Below are positions 37,748-47,880 of a stretch of DNA of 64,000 nucleotides, one piece after another. The stretch's first letter is position 1. Each line of letters starts with the position of its first letter. The position numbers and the translations under genes are program-made. This DNA comes from Nitrosophilus labii. GTDB taxonomy: Bacteria; Campylobacterota; Campylobacteria; Campylobacterales; Nitratiruptoraceae. The stretch covers positions 1-64,000 of the forward strand of contig NZ_AP022826.1 in the NCBI RefSeq assembly GCF_014466985.1, given 5' to 3'. The notes under the pieces are model-generated. The model was not told the DNA's origin, did no database searches, and worked only from the letters and a program-made list of their open reading frames with translations.

Positions 37748-39561
37748 AAGCGTACCTCACTTAATTTCTCCTTAATTTTATCTAAAAACTCTTTTTCAGA
37801 TATATTATACTGTATTCTTTCTCTTCTGTCCCTTATAGATACACTTTGTTCTTCAACTTCTTTATCACCTATAACTACTATCATAGGAACTTTCTGTTTT
37901 TCGGCCGTTCTAATTCTTTTGTTTAAGCTTTCATTTTTATCGAAAACTTCGCTGTCCACTTCCATATTAAGCAGTTTTTCGCTTAATTCGTATGCGTAGT
38001 TTTTGTGAGAATCTGCAATTGGGATAAAAATAACCTGAGTTGGAGCTATAAAAAAAGGAAATTCTCCAGCGTAGTGTTCTGTCATAATCCCAATAAATCT
38101 TTCAAAAGAGCCAAGAATAGCTCTGTGAATCATAACAGGACGTGTTTCTTCATTTTTGTCATTGATAAAGGTTAGTTCAAATCTTTCAGGCAGATTAAAA
38201 TCTACTTGTATCGTTCCGCACTGCCATTTTCTTCCTATAGCATCTGTTATTTTTATATCTATTTTTGGACCATAAAATGCTCCACCGCCCTCATCTATAC
38301 CATATTTATGGCCGTTTTCATCCAAAGCCTCTTTTAATGCAATAGTGGCTTTTTCCCAGATCTCGTCACTTCCTATAGATTTTTCAGGTTTTGTTGAGAT
38401 TTCCATTTCATATTTAAAGTCAAAACTCTTCATAATCTCATCAACAAAACTTAAAACCTCTAATACATTCTCTTTTATCTGATCAGGTGTACAGAAAATA
38501 TGCGCATCGTCTTGAGTAAACTCTCTAACTCTGAGTAGTCCGTGAAGTACGCCACTTTTTTCGTGTCTATGAACTACTCCATATTCAAAAAGTTTCAATG
38601 GAAGCTCTTTATAGCTTCTCTTTTTAGATTTATAAACCATAATATGTCCAAGACAGTTCATAGGTTTTACTCCGTACTCTTGTCCTTCTATCTCGGTAAA
38701 ATACATATTTTCGCCATAATTTGCATAATGGCCACTCTTTTTCCATAGATCACTTCTTAAAAGCTCAGGTCCTCTAACAGGTTGATATCCTCTTTTTCTA
38801 TGCGCTTTAAAAAGAAGCGATTCTAGTTTGCTTCTAAGTCTTGCACCTTTTGGAAGCCAGATAGGAAGACCTGCTCCGACCTCTTCGTTAAAGATAAAAA
38901 GCTCAAGTTCGCTTCCTAATTTTCTATGGTCTCTCTTTTTGGCCTCTTCGATCATTGTGATGTAATCTTTAAGGGACTTTTTATCTGCAAAAGCGATACC
39001 GTAGATTCTAGTTAGCATCTCTTTTGATTCGTCGCCTCCAAGATAGGCTCCGGCAACGCGGGTTAGTTTGAAATGTTTTAGATATTTGGTATTTGGAACA
39101 TGAGGTCCTCGACAAAGATCCTCAAAATCTCCCTGCTTATATATAGATACAGTATCACTAGGGATATTTTTCAAAACTTCTTGTTTTAAATCGTCATCTT
39201 TGAATTTTTCTATCGCCTCATTTTTTGGAAGCTCGTATCTTTCAATATCTAGTTTTCTTTTTGCGATTTCGGCCATCTTTTTTTCAATTTTGGGGAGATC
39301 CTCTTCGCTTATCTTCTCCCCTACTCTAAAATCGTAATAAAACCCTTCATCTACTACGGGACCTACAAAAAATTTTGCATCTGGATATAGCTCTTTAATG
39401 GCTTGAGCCATAAGATGTGCTGTGGAGTGTCTGATAACTTCAAGAGCTTCTTGTGTGTTTTCAGGATAGATTTTTTTTGCAGATTCAATATCTATATTTT
39501 TTGCCTTTGCAGTTTGTAAATCAACTATCTCATTATCTTGTTTCATTGCAATTGGTTCCAA
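37744..39561 (-). CDS. thrS: Threonyl-tRNA synthetase (TGS-less form)
   Basis: ThrRS charges tRNA-Thr. The 605 residues include the editing domain ([18 protein letters not shown]), the class II core with [10 protein letters not shown] and the zinc-binding histidine in [16 protein letters not shown]. They also include [15 protein letters not shown] and the anticodon-binding domain. The usual N-terminal TGS domain is lacking, as in Helicobacter. The start is TTG at 39561, five bases after AAGGA; an ATG at 39546 lacks a site at the right distance. infC follows with overlap. Confidence 0.96.
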   Translation of the reverse strand: MEPIAMKQDNEIVDLQTAKAKNIDIESAKKIYPENTQEALEVIRHSTAHLMAQAIKELYPDAKFFVGPVVDEGFYYDFRVGEKISEEDLPKIEKKMAEIAKRKLDIERYELPKNEAIEKFKDDDLKQEVLKNIPSDTVSIYKQGDFEDLCRGPHVPNTKYLKHFKLTRVAGAYLGGDESKEMLTRIYGIAFADKKSLKDYITMIEEAKKRDHRKLGSELELFIFNEEVGAGLPIWLPKGARLRSKLESLLFKAHRKRGYQPVRGPELLRSDLWKKSGHYANYGENMYFTEIEGQEYGVKPMNCLGHIMVYKSKKRSYKELPLKLFEYGVVHRHEKSGVLHGLLRVREFTQDDAHIFCTPDQIKENVLEVLSFVDEIMKSFDFKYEMEISTKPEKSIGSDEIWEKATIALKEALDENGHKYGIDEGGGAFYGPKIDIKITDAIGRKWQCGTIQVDFNLPERFELTFINDKNEETRPVMIHRAILGSFERFIGIMTEHYAGEFPFFIAPTQVIFIPIADSHKNYAYELSEKLLNMEVDSEVFDKNESLNKRIRTAEKQKVPMIVVIGDKEVEEQSVSIRDRRERIQYNISEKEFLDKIKEKLSEVRF

Positions 39562-39577
39562 TAAAGTCCTTTTAAAA

Positions 39578-39664
39578 ATGGAATTGGGAATTAGGAATTG
39601 GGAACTTGTTAATTAAAATCTTATTGTCAATTCCCAATTCCTAATTCCTAATTCCTAATTCCGA
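39578..39664. repeat. Inverted array of tandem 7-bp words, locus 4
   Basis: The left arm is GGAATTG, GGAATTA, GGAATTG, GGAACTT. The right arm, from 39628, is AATTCCC then AATTCCT three times. The loop is about 20 bases. It is the clearest example of the heptad architecture. It lies just upstream of thrS. Confidence 0.85.
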
Positions 39665-39685
39665 AATCCTCATTAACTGCTTCTT

Positions 39686-39765
39686 GCTATGTTTTGCATA
39701 AACGCTCGAAGCTTTAAGGTGTGTTAGCAATTTTTTCGACAACTGCTTGTCGAAAAAATTCCATA
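39686..39765 (-). terminator. tRNA-Val terminator within tRNA-associated repeat, copy B
   Basis: A perfect 14-bp hairpin (39729-39742 with 39747-39760, loop CTGC on the plus strand) starts five bases past the CCA end of tRNA-Val and ends in a T-run on the minus strand. The next 40 bp (TTTGCATAAACGCTCGAA, GTGTGTTA) are homologous to copy A at 12409-12487, beyond what a terminator needs. Confidence 0.75.
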
Positions 39766-39840
39766 TGGTGGTCGCGAGAGGATTCGAACCTCTGACCACT
39801 ACGATGTCAACGTAGTGCTCTACCCCTGAGCTACGCGACC
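39766..39840 (-). tRNA. tRNA-Val (GAC)
   Basis: A 75-nt tRNA with acceptor GGTCGCG, anticodon loop TTGACAT (anticodon GAC) in a CTACG/CGTAG stem, T-arm AGAGGTTCGAATCCTCT and encoded CCA. Confidence 0.96.
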
Positions 39841-39883
39841 ATTTGTTGGAGGCTGGCAGTAACGGATTTTATCAAAAAAAATA

Positions 39884-40318
39884 TTATTTTTTCTTAAAAC
39901 TAATAAATAATAACCATAAAATCGAGATATCTATTATCACATCTGCAAAATTAAAAACAGCAAAATCAAACCCACAGTGCCAGTAAACATAATCCACCAC
40001 CCCGCCGTAAACAAACCTATCGTAAAGATTTCCTAAAGCCGCTCCAAAAAGTATCCCAAGAGGAAAAGGGTATTTTAAGATATATCTTTTGACGTTTATA
40101 TAAGCAAACGCTATAACTATAAGAGAGGTTAAAATCCATTTTAGATAGGGGCCTAAAAAGGAGAAAAGCGAAAACGCTACTCCCTTGTTTAGAGTATAGC
40201 CGAAAGTTAAACATCTGTTTTCTATATATAAACCATCTACAAAAAGATCTTTTAAACTCTTGTCTATTAAAAAAATTCCGATTGTAGCAAGAAAAAAGAT
40301 TAAATAGCCTCGTATCAT
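39884..40318 (-). CDS. lspA: Lipoprotein signal peptidase (signal peptidase II)
   Basis: LspA removes signal peptides from prolipoproteins in the inner membrane. The 144 residues form four transmembrane segments. The catalytic aspartates lie in [14 protein letters not shown] and [12 protein letters not shown], and NKGVAFSLF is conserved. The ATG overlaps the glmM stop as ATGA. Confidence 0.96.
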   Translation of the reverse strand: MIRGYLIFFLATIGIFLIDKSLKDLFVDGLYIENRCLTFGYTLNKGVAFSLFSFLGPYLKWILTSLIVIAFAYINVKRYILKYPFPLGILFGAALGNLYDRFVYGGVVDYVYWHCGFDFAVFNFADVIIDISILWLLFISFKKK

Positions 40319-41655
40319 CTATCAAGCTCTTTTTTTAAAAACTCTAGTAGTTTTTCCATCTCCTTATCTAAAACTTTTTGTTCTTTTCCTTCCAGCAAAA
40401 CTCTTAGTTTATTTTCTGTTCCAGAATATCGTATAAGTGTTCTGATACCTTTTTTCTCTATATTTTGAATTTTTTCTTGAAAGCCTGCTATATTTTCAAG
40501 CGGAATTTTACTTTTTACGTTTATATTTTTCAAAATTTGCGGATATAGCTCAAATGGATTTAAAACTTCACTTGCTTTTTTACCGCTTTTTAGCATGAAA
40601 GCTAATATTTGAAGTGCGCTAACTAAACCGTCTCCGGTTTTTCCGTAATCTGTAAGAATAATGTGTCCACTATTTTCTCCTCCAAAATTTAAGTTATGTT
40701 TTTTTATCTCATCCAAAACATACTTGTCTCCAACTGATGAGCGGTAAAGTTTTATACCGTGAGATTCTAAAAAATCCTCTAAAGCTTTATTGCTCATAAC
40801 TGTTGCTACAATAGCGCTATTTTTAAGTTGCTCCTGATCTTTTAAATATATAGCTAATGCACCAAGGATTTTGTCTCCGTCTATGATCTCTCCTCTTTCG
40901 TCAACAACGACAAGTCTATCCGCGTCTCCATCAAGCGCAAAGCCTATGTCCGCTCTATACTTTCTTACAACGTTTGCCAAATCTTCAGGATGGATTGCTC
41001 CGCATTTATAGTTTATATTAAAACCATTGGGCTCATCGTTTATAACAATAGTCTCTGCTCCAAGTTCGTTAAATATAGTCGGAGCTACTTTATATGCGGC
41101 GCCGTTTGCCGTATCTACGACTATTCTCATCCCATTTAAAGTAAGCTCTTTAGGAAAGGAGTTTTTTATATGTACAATATATCTTCCTATGACGTCGTCT
41201 ATTCTTTTCGAAGAGCCGATCTCTTTTTTGGTTTTTTGGTTTTCTTCTATAATCTCTTTATTCGCAAATATCTCCTCTATTGCTCTTTCGTCACTCTCTT
41301 GAAGTTTATTTCCAAGATGGTCAAAAAATTTTATACCGTTATCATAGTATGGATTGTGGCTAGCACTTATCATAATACCCGCATCACATCTCATATCTTC
41401 TGTCAGAAAGGCAACGGCGGGTGTGGGCATCGGGCCTATTTGTATAACGTTATACCCAACGGCGGTTAAACCACTAACAATAGCGTTTTCTATCATATAA
41501 CCGCTTCTTCTTGTATCTTTTCCTACTAAAATTTTATTTGTTACCGAGTTTTTTCTAAAATATACCCCGGCACTCATTGCAAGCTTCATAACAAGTTCAG
41601 CTGTTAAAAAATTACCTGCTTCTCCTCTTACTCCGTCCGTTCCAAAAAGTTTCAT
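40315..41655 (-). CDS. glmM: Phosphoglucosamine mutase
   Basis: GlmM converts glucosamine-6-phosphate to glucosamine-1-phosphate for UDP-GlcNAc and peptidoglycan. Key motifs are the phosphoserine loop [16 protein letters not shown], the metal site [15 protein letters not shown] and the phosphate-binding [13 protein letters not shown] place the start at ATG 41655 (446 residues, [11 protein letters not shown]), preceded by AAGGAT. The longer frame from 41715 would add 20 residues not found in the family. Confidence 0.97.
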   Translation of the reverse strand: MKLFGTDGVRGEAGNFLTAELVMKLAMSAGVYFRKNSVTNKILVGKDTRRSGYMIENAIVSGLTAVGYNVIQIGPMPTPAVAFLTEDMRCDAGIMISASHNPYYDNGIKFFDHLGNKLQESDERAIEEIFANKEIIEENQKTKKEIGSSKRIDDVIGRYIVHIKNSFPKELTLNGMRIVVDTANGAAYKVAPTIFNELGAETIVINDEPNGFNINYKCGAIHPEDLANVVRKYRADIGFALDGDADRLVVVDERGEIIDGDKILGALAIYLKDQEQLKNSAIVATVMSNKALEDFLESHGIKLYRSSVGDKYVLDEIKKHNLNFGGENSGHIILTDYGKTGDGLVSALQILAFMLKSGKKASEVLNPFELYPQILKNINVKSKIPLENIAGFQEKIQNIEKKGIRTLIRYSGTENKLRVLLEGKEQKVLDKEMEKLLEFLKKELDR

Positions 41656-41844
41656 ATAAACATCCTTGGTTTTTTGTACAATATCAAGGTATGTTATTTT
41701 ACTATAAAATGACAAAAATATAATAGAGATAAAATATGGAAAATGTTTAATGGAGATTAGCTTAAAAAAGATTTAAATTAAGCTAAAATTAAACTATATT
41801 TGAGTAACATTCTAACCTAAAATAAATGAAAAGGATTAAAAAAT

Positions 41845-42117
41845 ATGGCACATCATAAATCCGCTTTAAAAAGAATTCGCCAAACAGCTAAAAGAACTCA
41901 AAGAAATAGATTTTACAGAACAAGAATTAAAAATATTACAAAAGCTGTAAGAGAAGCCGTAGCTGCAGGTGACAAAGAGAAGGCGTTAGAAGCTTTGAAA
42001 ATAGCTAATAGAGAATTTCATAAATATGTAAGTAAAGGCGTTTTAAAGAAAAATACCGCTGCAAGAAAAGTTTCAAGACTTCATAAACTCGTAAATTCTA
42101 TGACAGAAGCTGCATAA
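41845..42117 (+). CDS. rpsT: Ribosomal protein bS20
   Basis: The 90-residue basic protein begins [21 protein letters not shown] and keeps the [14 protein letters not shown] end typical of bS20, which binds 16S rRNA early in 30S assembly. AAAAGGA precedes the ATG. prfA follows 45 bp later on the same strand. Confidence 0.97.
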   Translation: MAHHKSALKRIRQTAKRTQRNRFYRTRIKNITKAVREAVAAGDKEKALEALKIANREFHKYVSKGVLKKNTAARKVSRLHKLVNSMTEAA

Positions 42118-42162
42118 GCTTCTGCTCACTATTAAAATAAAACCTAAAACTAAAATAAAAAT

Positions 42163-43230
42163 ATGCTAAAAGAGAAACTCCAGCCCTTTATAAAAAGATA
42201 CGAAGAGATTAACACTCTTTTAAGTTCTCCGGATATTACTAACGATATAAAAAAGATGACAGAGCTCTCAAAAGAGCAGTCTGAACTTGAGCCTATTGTA
42301 GAAAAAGCAAAAGAGTACTTTAAAGTTACTGAATCTATAGAAGAGAATAAAACACTTTTGGAAGATGAAGAGTTAGGCGAACTTGCTAAAGAGGAACTAA
42401 AAGAGTTAGAACCTCTAAAAGAGAAACTGGAAGAAGAGATTAAAATACTACTCATCCCTAAAGATCCAAATGACGATAAAGATATCTATCTTGAGATACG
42501 TGCAGGAACCGGAGGAGAAGAGGCGGCACTTTTTGCTGCGGATATTTTCAAAGCATATGCAAGATATGCCGACTCTAAGGGATGGAAAGTAGAGATTGTA
42601 AGTTCTAGTGAGAGTGATACCGGCGGATATAAAGAGTTAATAGCCAAAATCAAAGGGCAGGGGGTTTATAGCAGATTAAAATATGAAGCCGGAACTCATA
42701 GAGTTCAAAGAGTTCCTGCTACTGAATCTCAAGGGAGAATACATACTTCGGCCGTTACTGTAGCTATAATGCCGGAAGTTGACGATGTTGATGTTGAGAT
42801 AAATCCGAACGATTTGAAGATAGATGTTTACCGCTCTAGCGGATGTGGTGGACAGTCGGTAAATACAACCGATAGTGCCGTTAGAATCACTCACATACCA
42901 ACCGGGATAGTTGTGGCTATGCAGGATGAAAAGAGTCAGCACAAAAACAAAGAGAAGGCTCTAAAGATACTTAAAGCCAGAATCTATGAACAGAAGATGA
43001 GAGAGCAGCAAGAGGCTCTTAGTAGCGAAAGAAAAGCTCAAGTTGGAAGCGGGGATAGAAGCGAAAGGATTAGAACTTATAACTATCCGCAAAATCGTAT
43101 AACGGATCACAGAATCGGGCTTACTCTTTATAAACTTGAAGAGATTATGCAAAACGGAGATTTAGATCAGATAATAGAGCCTTTGATCGCTCACTATCAA
43201 GCTTTAAAGATAGAAGAGGCCGGTTTATAA
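42163..43230 (+). CDS. prfA: Peptide chain release factor 1
   Basis: RF1 reads UAA and UAG and triggers peptide release. The 355 residues contain GGQ in [20 protein letters not shown]. The anticodon-like motif region lies near [14 protein letters not shown], giving P-A-T, the UAG-reading PXT motif of RF1. The last 34 bp overlap the convergent NDH-2-like gene. Probable partner of rpsT in one transcript. Confidence 0.97.
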   Translation: MLKEKLQPFIKRYEEINTLLSSPDITNDIKKMTELSKEQSELEPIVEKAKEYFKVTESIEENKTLLEDEELGELAKEELKELEPLKEKLEEEIKILLIPKDPNDDKDIYLEIRAGTGGEEAALFAADIFKAYARYADSKGWKVEIVSSSESDTGGYKELIAKIKGQGVYSRLKYEAGTHRVQRVPATESQGRIHTSAVTVAIMPEVDDVDVEINPNDLKIDVYRSSGCGGQSVNTTDSAVRITHIPTGIVVAMQDEKSQHKNKEKALKILKARIYEQKMREQQEALSSERKAQVGSGDRSERIRTYNYPQNRITDHRIGLTLYKLEEIMQNGDLDQIIEPLIAHYQALKIEEAGL

Positions 43231-44381
43231 TCTTTTCTTTTCATATAACCGCTGTTAACTTTTATCTTGATTCCCCATGAATATATTTTGGTAATAACCA
43301 TTTTGACCAGATATGCCAATCTTCCTTTTAAAAATATCTTATTTGCGATGTGTCCTACGGCGTAATCTTTTCCCAATGCGATAAACATACCGTAAATTTT
43401 GCCCTCAAAACTTTTTGTAGTCTCTTCGTTGATAACCTTGGCTACATATTCTGCGCTTTGTTCGGCGATTTGGGCGGTAGGGGGTAAGATATTGCCCTCT
43501 TTATCTTTTATCTGGGCGCAATCGCCTATGGCGAAAATGTTTTTGTCTATTTGAAGACGATTATTTACTATTAGCTGATTTTTAGAGTTTTTGGGAAAAT
43601 TTAGGTTTTTCACAAAATCGCTCGCTTCTATACCACCGGTAAAGATGAAGCTGTCGTAATCTACTCTTTTGTCTTTGAGTATTATCTGATTTTCCGTAAC
43701 TTCCAATATGGGAGCGTTAAGTAGGATATTTATACCTAGCTTTTTTAATCTATCGTACGTCTCTTTGATAATATACTCGTCGTTTCCCGGAAGAATAGTC
43801 TCTGAAGCCTCAATCAAAGTAACGTTCATTAAAGTTTTTTGGCCTACTTCCCTGCCGCACTCTTTTGATATGCTTTTAAAGTCGGCTGCAAGTTCTACTC
43901 CGCTAAGTCCGGCTCCGCCGATGACTATATCTAACTTTTTCGAAGAGGTAACTTCGTCAAATAGATTTTGTAAAAATCTTTGCTTAAATTTGAAGGCATT
44001 GTGGAGATCTTTTATGGATATGGAGTATTTTTCTAGATTTTTTATGCTTTTTGGAAAAGAGTCTTTCGCACCTGCAGCGATTATAAGATAATCATATCTA
44101 TATAACCCGTTTTTGCATATCAAAAGACTCTTTTTATTATCTACGTCGATAGCTTCATCGTTGATAAATTTAACGTTTTTGAAAGATTCGCAAAAACTTT
44201 TAAGATCAAAAGTAATATCGCAGACGTTTAATCTTCCAGAAAGAAACTTATAAGTTTCCGTTTGAAGATAATGAAATCTATTTTTATCTATCAAAAGAAT
44301 CTCGTAAGTGTTGGTAGAGGAGAGTTTTTCTACGGCTCTTAACCCTCCGTAACCTCCTCCAACGACGATTATTTTTTTCAT
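43197..44381 (-). CDS. NDH-2-type NAD(P)H:quinone oxidoreductase
   Basis: The 394-residue flavoprotein has two dinucleotide-binding folds: [13 protein letters not shown] at residues 8-20 for FAD and [14 protein letters not shown] in the middle for NAD(P)H. It also has the late [10 protein letters not shown] motif and [16 protein letters not shown]-2 enzymes pass electrons to quinone without pumping protons. The CxxC pair of sulfide:quinone reductases is absent, so NDH-2 is preferred, but the donor is uncertain. The C-terminal end overlaps prfA by 34 bp in the opposite direction. Confidence 0.82.
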   Translation of the reverse strand: MKKIIVVGGGYGGLRAVEKLSSTNTYEILLIDKNRFHYLQTETYKFLSGRLNVCDITFDLKSFCESFKNVKFINDEAIDVDNKKSLLICKNGLYRYDYLIIAAGAKDSFPKSIKNLEKYSISIKDLHNAFKFKQRFLQNLFDEVTSSKKLDIVIGGAGLSGVELAADFKSISKECGREVGQKTLMNVTLIEASETILPGNDEYIIKETYDRLKKLGINILLNAPILEVTENQIILKDKRVDYDSFIFTGGIEASDFVKNLNFPKNSKNQLIVNNRLQIDKNIFAIGDCAQIKDKEGNILPPTAQIAEQSAEYVAKVINEETTKSFEGKIYGMFIALGKDYAVGHIANKIFLKGRLAYLVKMVITKIYSWGIKIKVNSGYMKRKDYKPASSIFKA

Positions 44382-44396
44382 AACTTATAGATTAGA

Positions 44397-45113
44397 TTAT
44401 AGATCGTGAAGATGTAATCTGTTTCTTTTTATTATAGATGATACCAAAAAGTTATATTTTTTGCCTATTTCGGAGTATCTTTGCATAGTCATAGCGGCTT
44501 TTAGACCTGTAAAAGGAACGTTTTTAATTTTCGCTTGATATCTTGCGGTTCTGAATTCTTTGTATGCTGCATGTCTGTTTAGATTTAACATATAAGAGGC
44601 GATTGAGTCTGAGATTGAGTTAAATATTCTAATTTTGTGTTTTTTTCCCTCTTCTCTATTTTGAGGAATCAAGCCTCTTTTACCAAACGTCCACTCTCCA
44701 AACAGGTTGTTGGCTTCTCTTGCAAACCTGCTTTTTCCCCATCCACTCTCCAATGCCGCTTGAGCTAAAACCAAAGATTCAGGAATCGTATCTATCTTTT
44801 TCATATACTCTTTTTTATCGTAGATATTTTTTATTCTATATTTTTTAGCTAAAGAAACCAGTTTTTTTAGTCTCTTTTTATCTAAAATAGGCCTTTTGAA
44901 GTAGTCGTTGAAAAAGTTTTCAACAAACTCTCTCTCTTTTACGATTTTTTGATTCTCTTTTTTTACGAGCGGTCTTAAAATCTCAAAAAATTTCTCTTTT
45001 TGTACCGAAATATTTTTGATCTTATAATACCAATTCGGGATACTCTTAAACTCGTTTGCATAAATGGACGCGGTTATAAATAGTCCGGTTATACCCAAAA
45101 CTAACTTTTTCAA
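44397..45113 (-). CDS. Exported glucosaminidase (Bax-like)
   Basis: A signal peptide (MKKLVLGITGLFITASIYA) precedes a 220-residue body with the glucosaminidase motif LAQAALESGWGKSRFAREANNLFGEW. The Glu of ESGWG is the likely catalytic acid. SYMLNLNRHAAYKEFR and MQRYSEIGKKY complete the Bax/FlgJ-like fold. It probably cleaves peptidoglycan glycan strands. Its ATG overlaps the dapF stop by four bases. Confidence 0.88.
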   Translation of the reverse strand: MKKLVLGITGLFITASIYANEFKSIPNWYYKIKNISVQKEKFFEILRPLVKKENQKIVKEREFVENFFNDYFKRPILDKKRLKKLVSLAKKYRIKNIYDKKEYMKKIDTIPESLVLAQAALESGWGKSRFAREANNLFGEWTFGKRGLIPQNREEGKKHKIRIFNSISDSIASYMLNLNRHAAYKEFRTARYQAKIKNVPFTGLKAAMTMQRYSEIGKKYNFLVSSIIKRNRLHLHDL

Positions 45114-45859
45114 TAAACCTCCTCTATAAAAGTCTCAAAGACTTTTTTTACAGCGCCTTTTAAAAAGAGTGAATTATCTTTGAAGCTTAGTGTAAGTTCT
45201 TCTTTGCTCTTTGGAATAACTTTTGTTTCGCTTGAAACCATATTTTCCAGGAAGGCTCTGTAAAAAGCTGCGGCCATACCAGTTCCGCAGGCTAGCGTCT
45301 CATCTTCTACGCCTCGTTCGTATGTTCTTATATATATTATACCATCTTTAACTTGTGCCAAATTTACGTTTGCGTTGTAAATTTTTCTTAGTTCTCTTGT
45401 TTTATCTATGTTGAACTCCTCTAAATCATCGCTAAAAGAGATAAGATGGGGCACTCCCGTATCTATGAGCCACCATATTTTTCCAAATTTGTTAATATCT
45501 TTTTCTTTGATGATAGGATCGGTTAATTTGCTCTCTACCACTCTTCCTTCAACGGTAGCACTAATAACGCCTGCTCCCGTTAAAAAACGCATCTTTTCCT
45601 GGGCTAATCCGTAATCGTATGCATATAAGGCCGCGGCTCTGCTTCCATTTCCACACATACTAGCTTCACTACCGTCAGAGTTGTAAAACTGCCATTTAAA
45701 GTCAAACTCGTTAGATGGAAGTAAAACTATCAACCCGTCCGCGCCTACTCCTCTAAATCTATCGCAAAGTTTAACGGCAAGGTTGCTTCTATCTTTTTCT
45801 ACAAAGGTATGAAAAAGAATAAAATCGTTCCCACTAGCGCTATATTTGGCTAAATTCAT
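45110..45859 (-). CDS. dapF: Diaminopimelate epimerase
   Basis: DapF turns LL- into meso-diaminopimelate for lysine and peptidoglycan. The two catalytic cysteines lie in SMCGNGSRAA (C69) and ETLACGTGMAA. The N-terminal start MNLAKYSASGNDFIL is typical. At 249 residues it is a little short of the usual 270. It overlaps coaE by 20 bp upstream and the glucosaminidase gene downstream, so the three are a coupled unit. Confidence 0.96.
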   Translation of the reverse strand: MNLAKYSASGNDFILFHTFVEKDRSNLAVKLCDRFRGVGADGLIVLLPSNEFDFKWQFYNSDGSEASMCGNGSRAAALYAYDYGLAQEKMRFLTGAGVISATVEGRVVESKLTDPIIKEKDINKFGKIWWLIDTGVPHLISFSDDLEEFNIDKTRELRKIYNANVNLAQVKDGIIYIRTYERGVEDETLACGTGMAAAFYRAFLENMVSSETKVIPKSKEELTLSFKDNSLFLKGAVKKVFETFIEEVY

Positions 45860-46454
45860 TTTTTACCTTTTCTACGAATACTTCTATCTCTTTTTGTAGA
45901 TGTTTGAGATCTTTTGAGTTGTCTATAACATAGGTTGCCAGCTCTTTTTTCTTTTCTATATCCATCTGAGCGTTTAATCTCTTTTTTGCTTCACCTTCGC
46001 TAAGTTCTTCTCTTTCTAAAACTCTTTTTAGCTGAATCTCTTTTGGAGCGTAAACTACTACGACTTTTTTGATTGGATAGTTTTTTGTTTCGAAAAATAG
46101 AGGAATATCGACTATATAAGGTACTTTATACTTTTCAAGCTTTAGAGACTCTGTTTCGATTTTCTGTTTTATAAGAGGATGTAGAAGCTCTTCTAAACTC
46201 TTTTTTGCTTTTGGCTCGTTAAATATAAGTTTTCCTAGGGCCTTTCTATCGACTTTGCCGTTTTTTATATACTCTTTACCGAAAATTTCGGCAATTTTTT
46301 CCTTTTGTTCTTCCAAAACCTGATGCGCTATTTTATCGGCGTCTATTATGGAAAAACCGTAAAGTTTTAAAATATTACAAACGGTACTTTTGCCAGAGGC
46401 AATACCGCCTGTTAGGGCAATCGCATGCTCGAAAGGGTTTAGTTTGTTTTTCAT
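45840..46454 (-). CDS. coaE: Dephospho-CoA kinase
   Basis: CoaE catalyses the last step of CoA synthesis. The 204 residues contain the P-loop TGGIASGKST, the DADKIAHQV motif and the C-terminal YVIDNSKDLKHLQKEIEVF. The ATG lies at the head of the coaE-dapF-bax unit, 69 bp from speE. Confidence 0.95.
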   Translation of the reverse strand: MKNKLNPFEHAIALTGGIASGKSTVCNILKLYGFSIIDADKIAHQVLEEQKEKIAEIFGKEYIKNGKVDRKALGKLIFNEPKAKKSLEELLHPLIKQKIETESLKLEKYKVPYIVDIPLFFETKNYPIKKVVVVYAPKEIQLKRVLEREELSEGEAKKRLNAQMDIEKKKELATYVIDNSKDLKHLQKEIEVFVEKVKNEFSQI

Positions 46455-46523
46455 ATTTCGCCTTGAAAAAGTTTGGCGTTATTTTAACAAAAGTTTGACT
46501 GCGCTTTAAACGCAGTCAAACTT

Positions 46524-47363
46524 TTACCACTTATAAAGTTCGCCCAACTCTTTTTTTACGTAGTTTGGCAAGATAAAAGAGGCTTTATGGATATCAGAGT
46601 TGTAATATCTAAGACCATCGATAAGATCTGCTCTTTGCAAAATAAAATCTGCAGTAGGATGATAAAATTTGCTTCCTAAAATAAAGTTCCAGTTACAGCC
46701 CGGATACATATACATCTCAAATCTATATGGCATAACTATCTTAAAAAACTCACCGATTACTCCCATTATCTCTTTATGCAAAGGCATATCTATCCACCAA
46801 CTCTCTCCTTGAGCCACGACGAGTCCATCATCTTTTAAGATTCTATTTATGTGTGCGTAGAAGGTTTTATTAAAAAGTCCTTCGGCTGGACCTTCTGGAT
46901 CGGTAGAATCGACTAAAACGATATCGTAGCTTTTATCTTTCGCTTCTCTTACAAACTCTATCCCGTCACCTATGATAAGATTTAGTCTATCGTTATCCCA
47001 GTCTCCGATGTTTGGGAAAAACTCTTTTGAAGCCTTTACTACCTCTTCATCAATCTCAACCATATCTACTTCTATACCTGGATGTCTTAAGACCTCTTTT
47101 GCAACTCCTCCGTCTCCTCCTCCAACAATTAAAACTTTTTTAGGCTCTTTATGTGTACAGATTGCTACATGAGCCATCATTTCATGATATATAAACTCAT
47201 CTTTTTCGCAAAGCATACCGTGTCCATCTATGACCAAAATCTTTCCGAACTCTTTTGAGTCGTAAACCTCTATCTTTTGATATTTGCTTACTGTTTCAAA
47301 AAGTTTCTTCTCTACTTTTATACCCTGTTTAAAAAAGTTGTTATGAATCTCTTCAAACCACAT
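46524..47363 (-). CDS. speE: Spermidine synthase-type aminopropyltransferase
   Basis: The enzyme transfers the aminopropyl group of decarboxylated SAM to putrescine. Motifs are DGHGMLCEKDEFIYHEM, VLIVGGGDGGVAKEVLRH and DSTDPEGPAEGLF. I choose the ATG at 47363 (279 residues, MWFEEIHNNFF) because GGGAG precedes it at the right distance; the ATG at 47375 has none. No speD or speA is in the window. Amine acceptor preference is not certain. Confidence 0.9.
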   Translation of the reverse strand: MWFEEIHNNFFKQGIKVEKKLFETVSKYQKIEVYDSKEFGKILVIDGHGMLCEKDEFIYHEMMAHVAICTHKEPKKVLIVGGGDGGVAKEVLRHPGIEVDMVEIDEEVVKASKEFFPNIGDWDNDRLNLIIGDGIEFVREAKDKSYDIVLVDSTDPEGPAEGLFNKTFYAHINRILKDDGLVVAQGESWWIDMPLHKEIMGVIGEFFKIVMPYRFEMYMYPGCNWNFILGSKFYHPTADFILQRADLIDGLRYYNSDIHKASFILPNYVKKELGELYKW

Positions 47364-47629
47364 ATCTTCTCCCATATAGTTTATTTTAGATAATTTTTGT
47401 CTGATTTTATCACAAGATTATTAAATAAACAAAAAGTTAAGCCCTTAGATGATATAATTTAGGTTAAGAAAGAGGGATGGTATAGTTATTTTGAGTTGCA
47501 AGCAGATGTAAAATCAAGTTCAACTTTTTAGTTAGAATCAGAAAAACTTTAAGATTCCTCATTCTTAATCTATTTTCTCATTGAAGAAAAAATTTTTTTG
47601 TTTTTATATTTTTGATAAAAGGAGGAGTG

Positions 47630-47857
47630 ATGTGTGGAGATAAAGCACAAAGAATATTAATGGCTATAATGCTGGGCATCTCTATGGGGTTGTTGGCAAA
47701 CCCTGAGACTGTGAAAATCGGATTTGCGTTACAGACATTTATAATAGTTATGATTATAATATTTGCCTTTACAAACTTTTGTCCTAGCCTTTGGTTTTTT
47801 AATAAAGTTTTTGGAAAGTGCGATTGGGATAAGAAAAAAGAAGATAATGAGAGTTGA
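47630..47857 (+). CDS. Small two-helix membrane protein (DUF2892-like)
   Basis: The 75-residue product has two transmembrane segments (RILMAIMLGISMGLLA; TFIIVMIIIFAFTNF). It ends in FCPSLWFFNKVFGKCDW, similar to the FCPLY...C end of DUF2892-type domains. AAAGGAGG lies five bases before the ATG at 47630; an upstream TTG is not needed. It lies ahead of purM after a 266-bp stretch with no other evident gene. Function unknown. Confidence 0.65.
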   Translation: MCGDKAQRILMAIMLGISMGLLANPETVKIGFALQTFIIVMIIIFAFTNFCPSLWFFNKVFGKCDWDKKKEDNES

Positions 47858-47880
47858 TAGTTGAAAGTTAAGGAAAATTG

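Noticed and set aside
39578-39664. Short repeats as a possible CRISPR array
   Set aside because: Repeats are 7 bp, without spacers, and inverted between arms; no cas genes are present in the window.
41645-41715. Longer glmM start at 41715
   Set aside because: The extra 20 residues are not found in the family, and AAGGAT supports the ATG at 41655.
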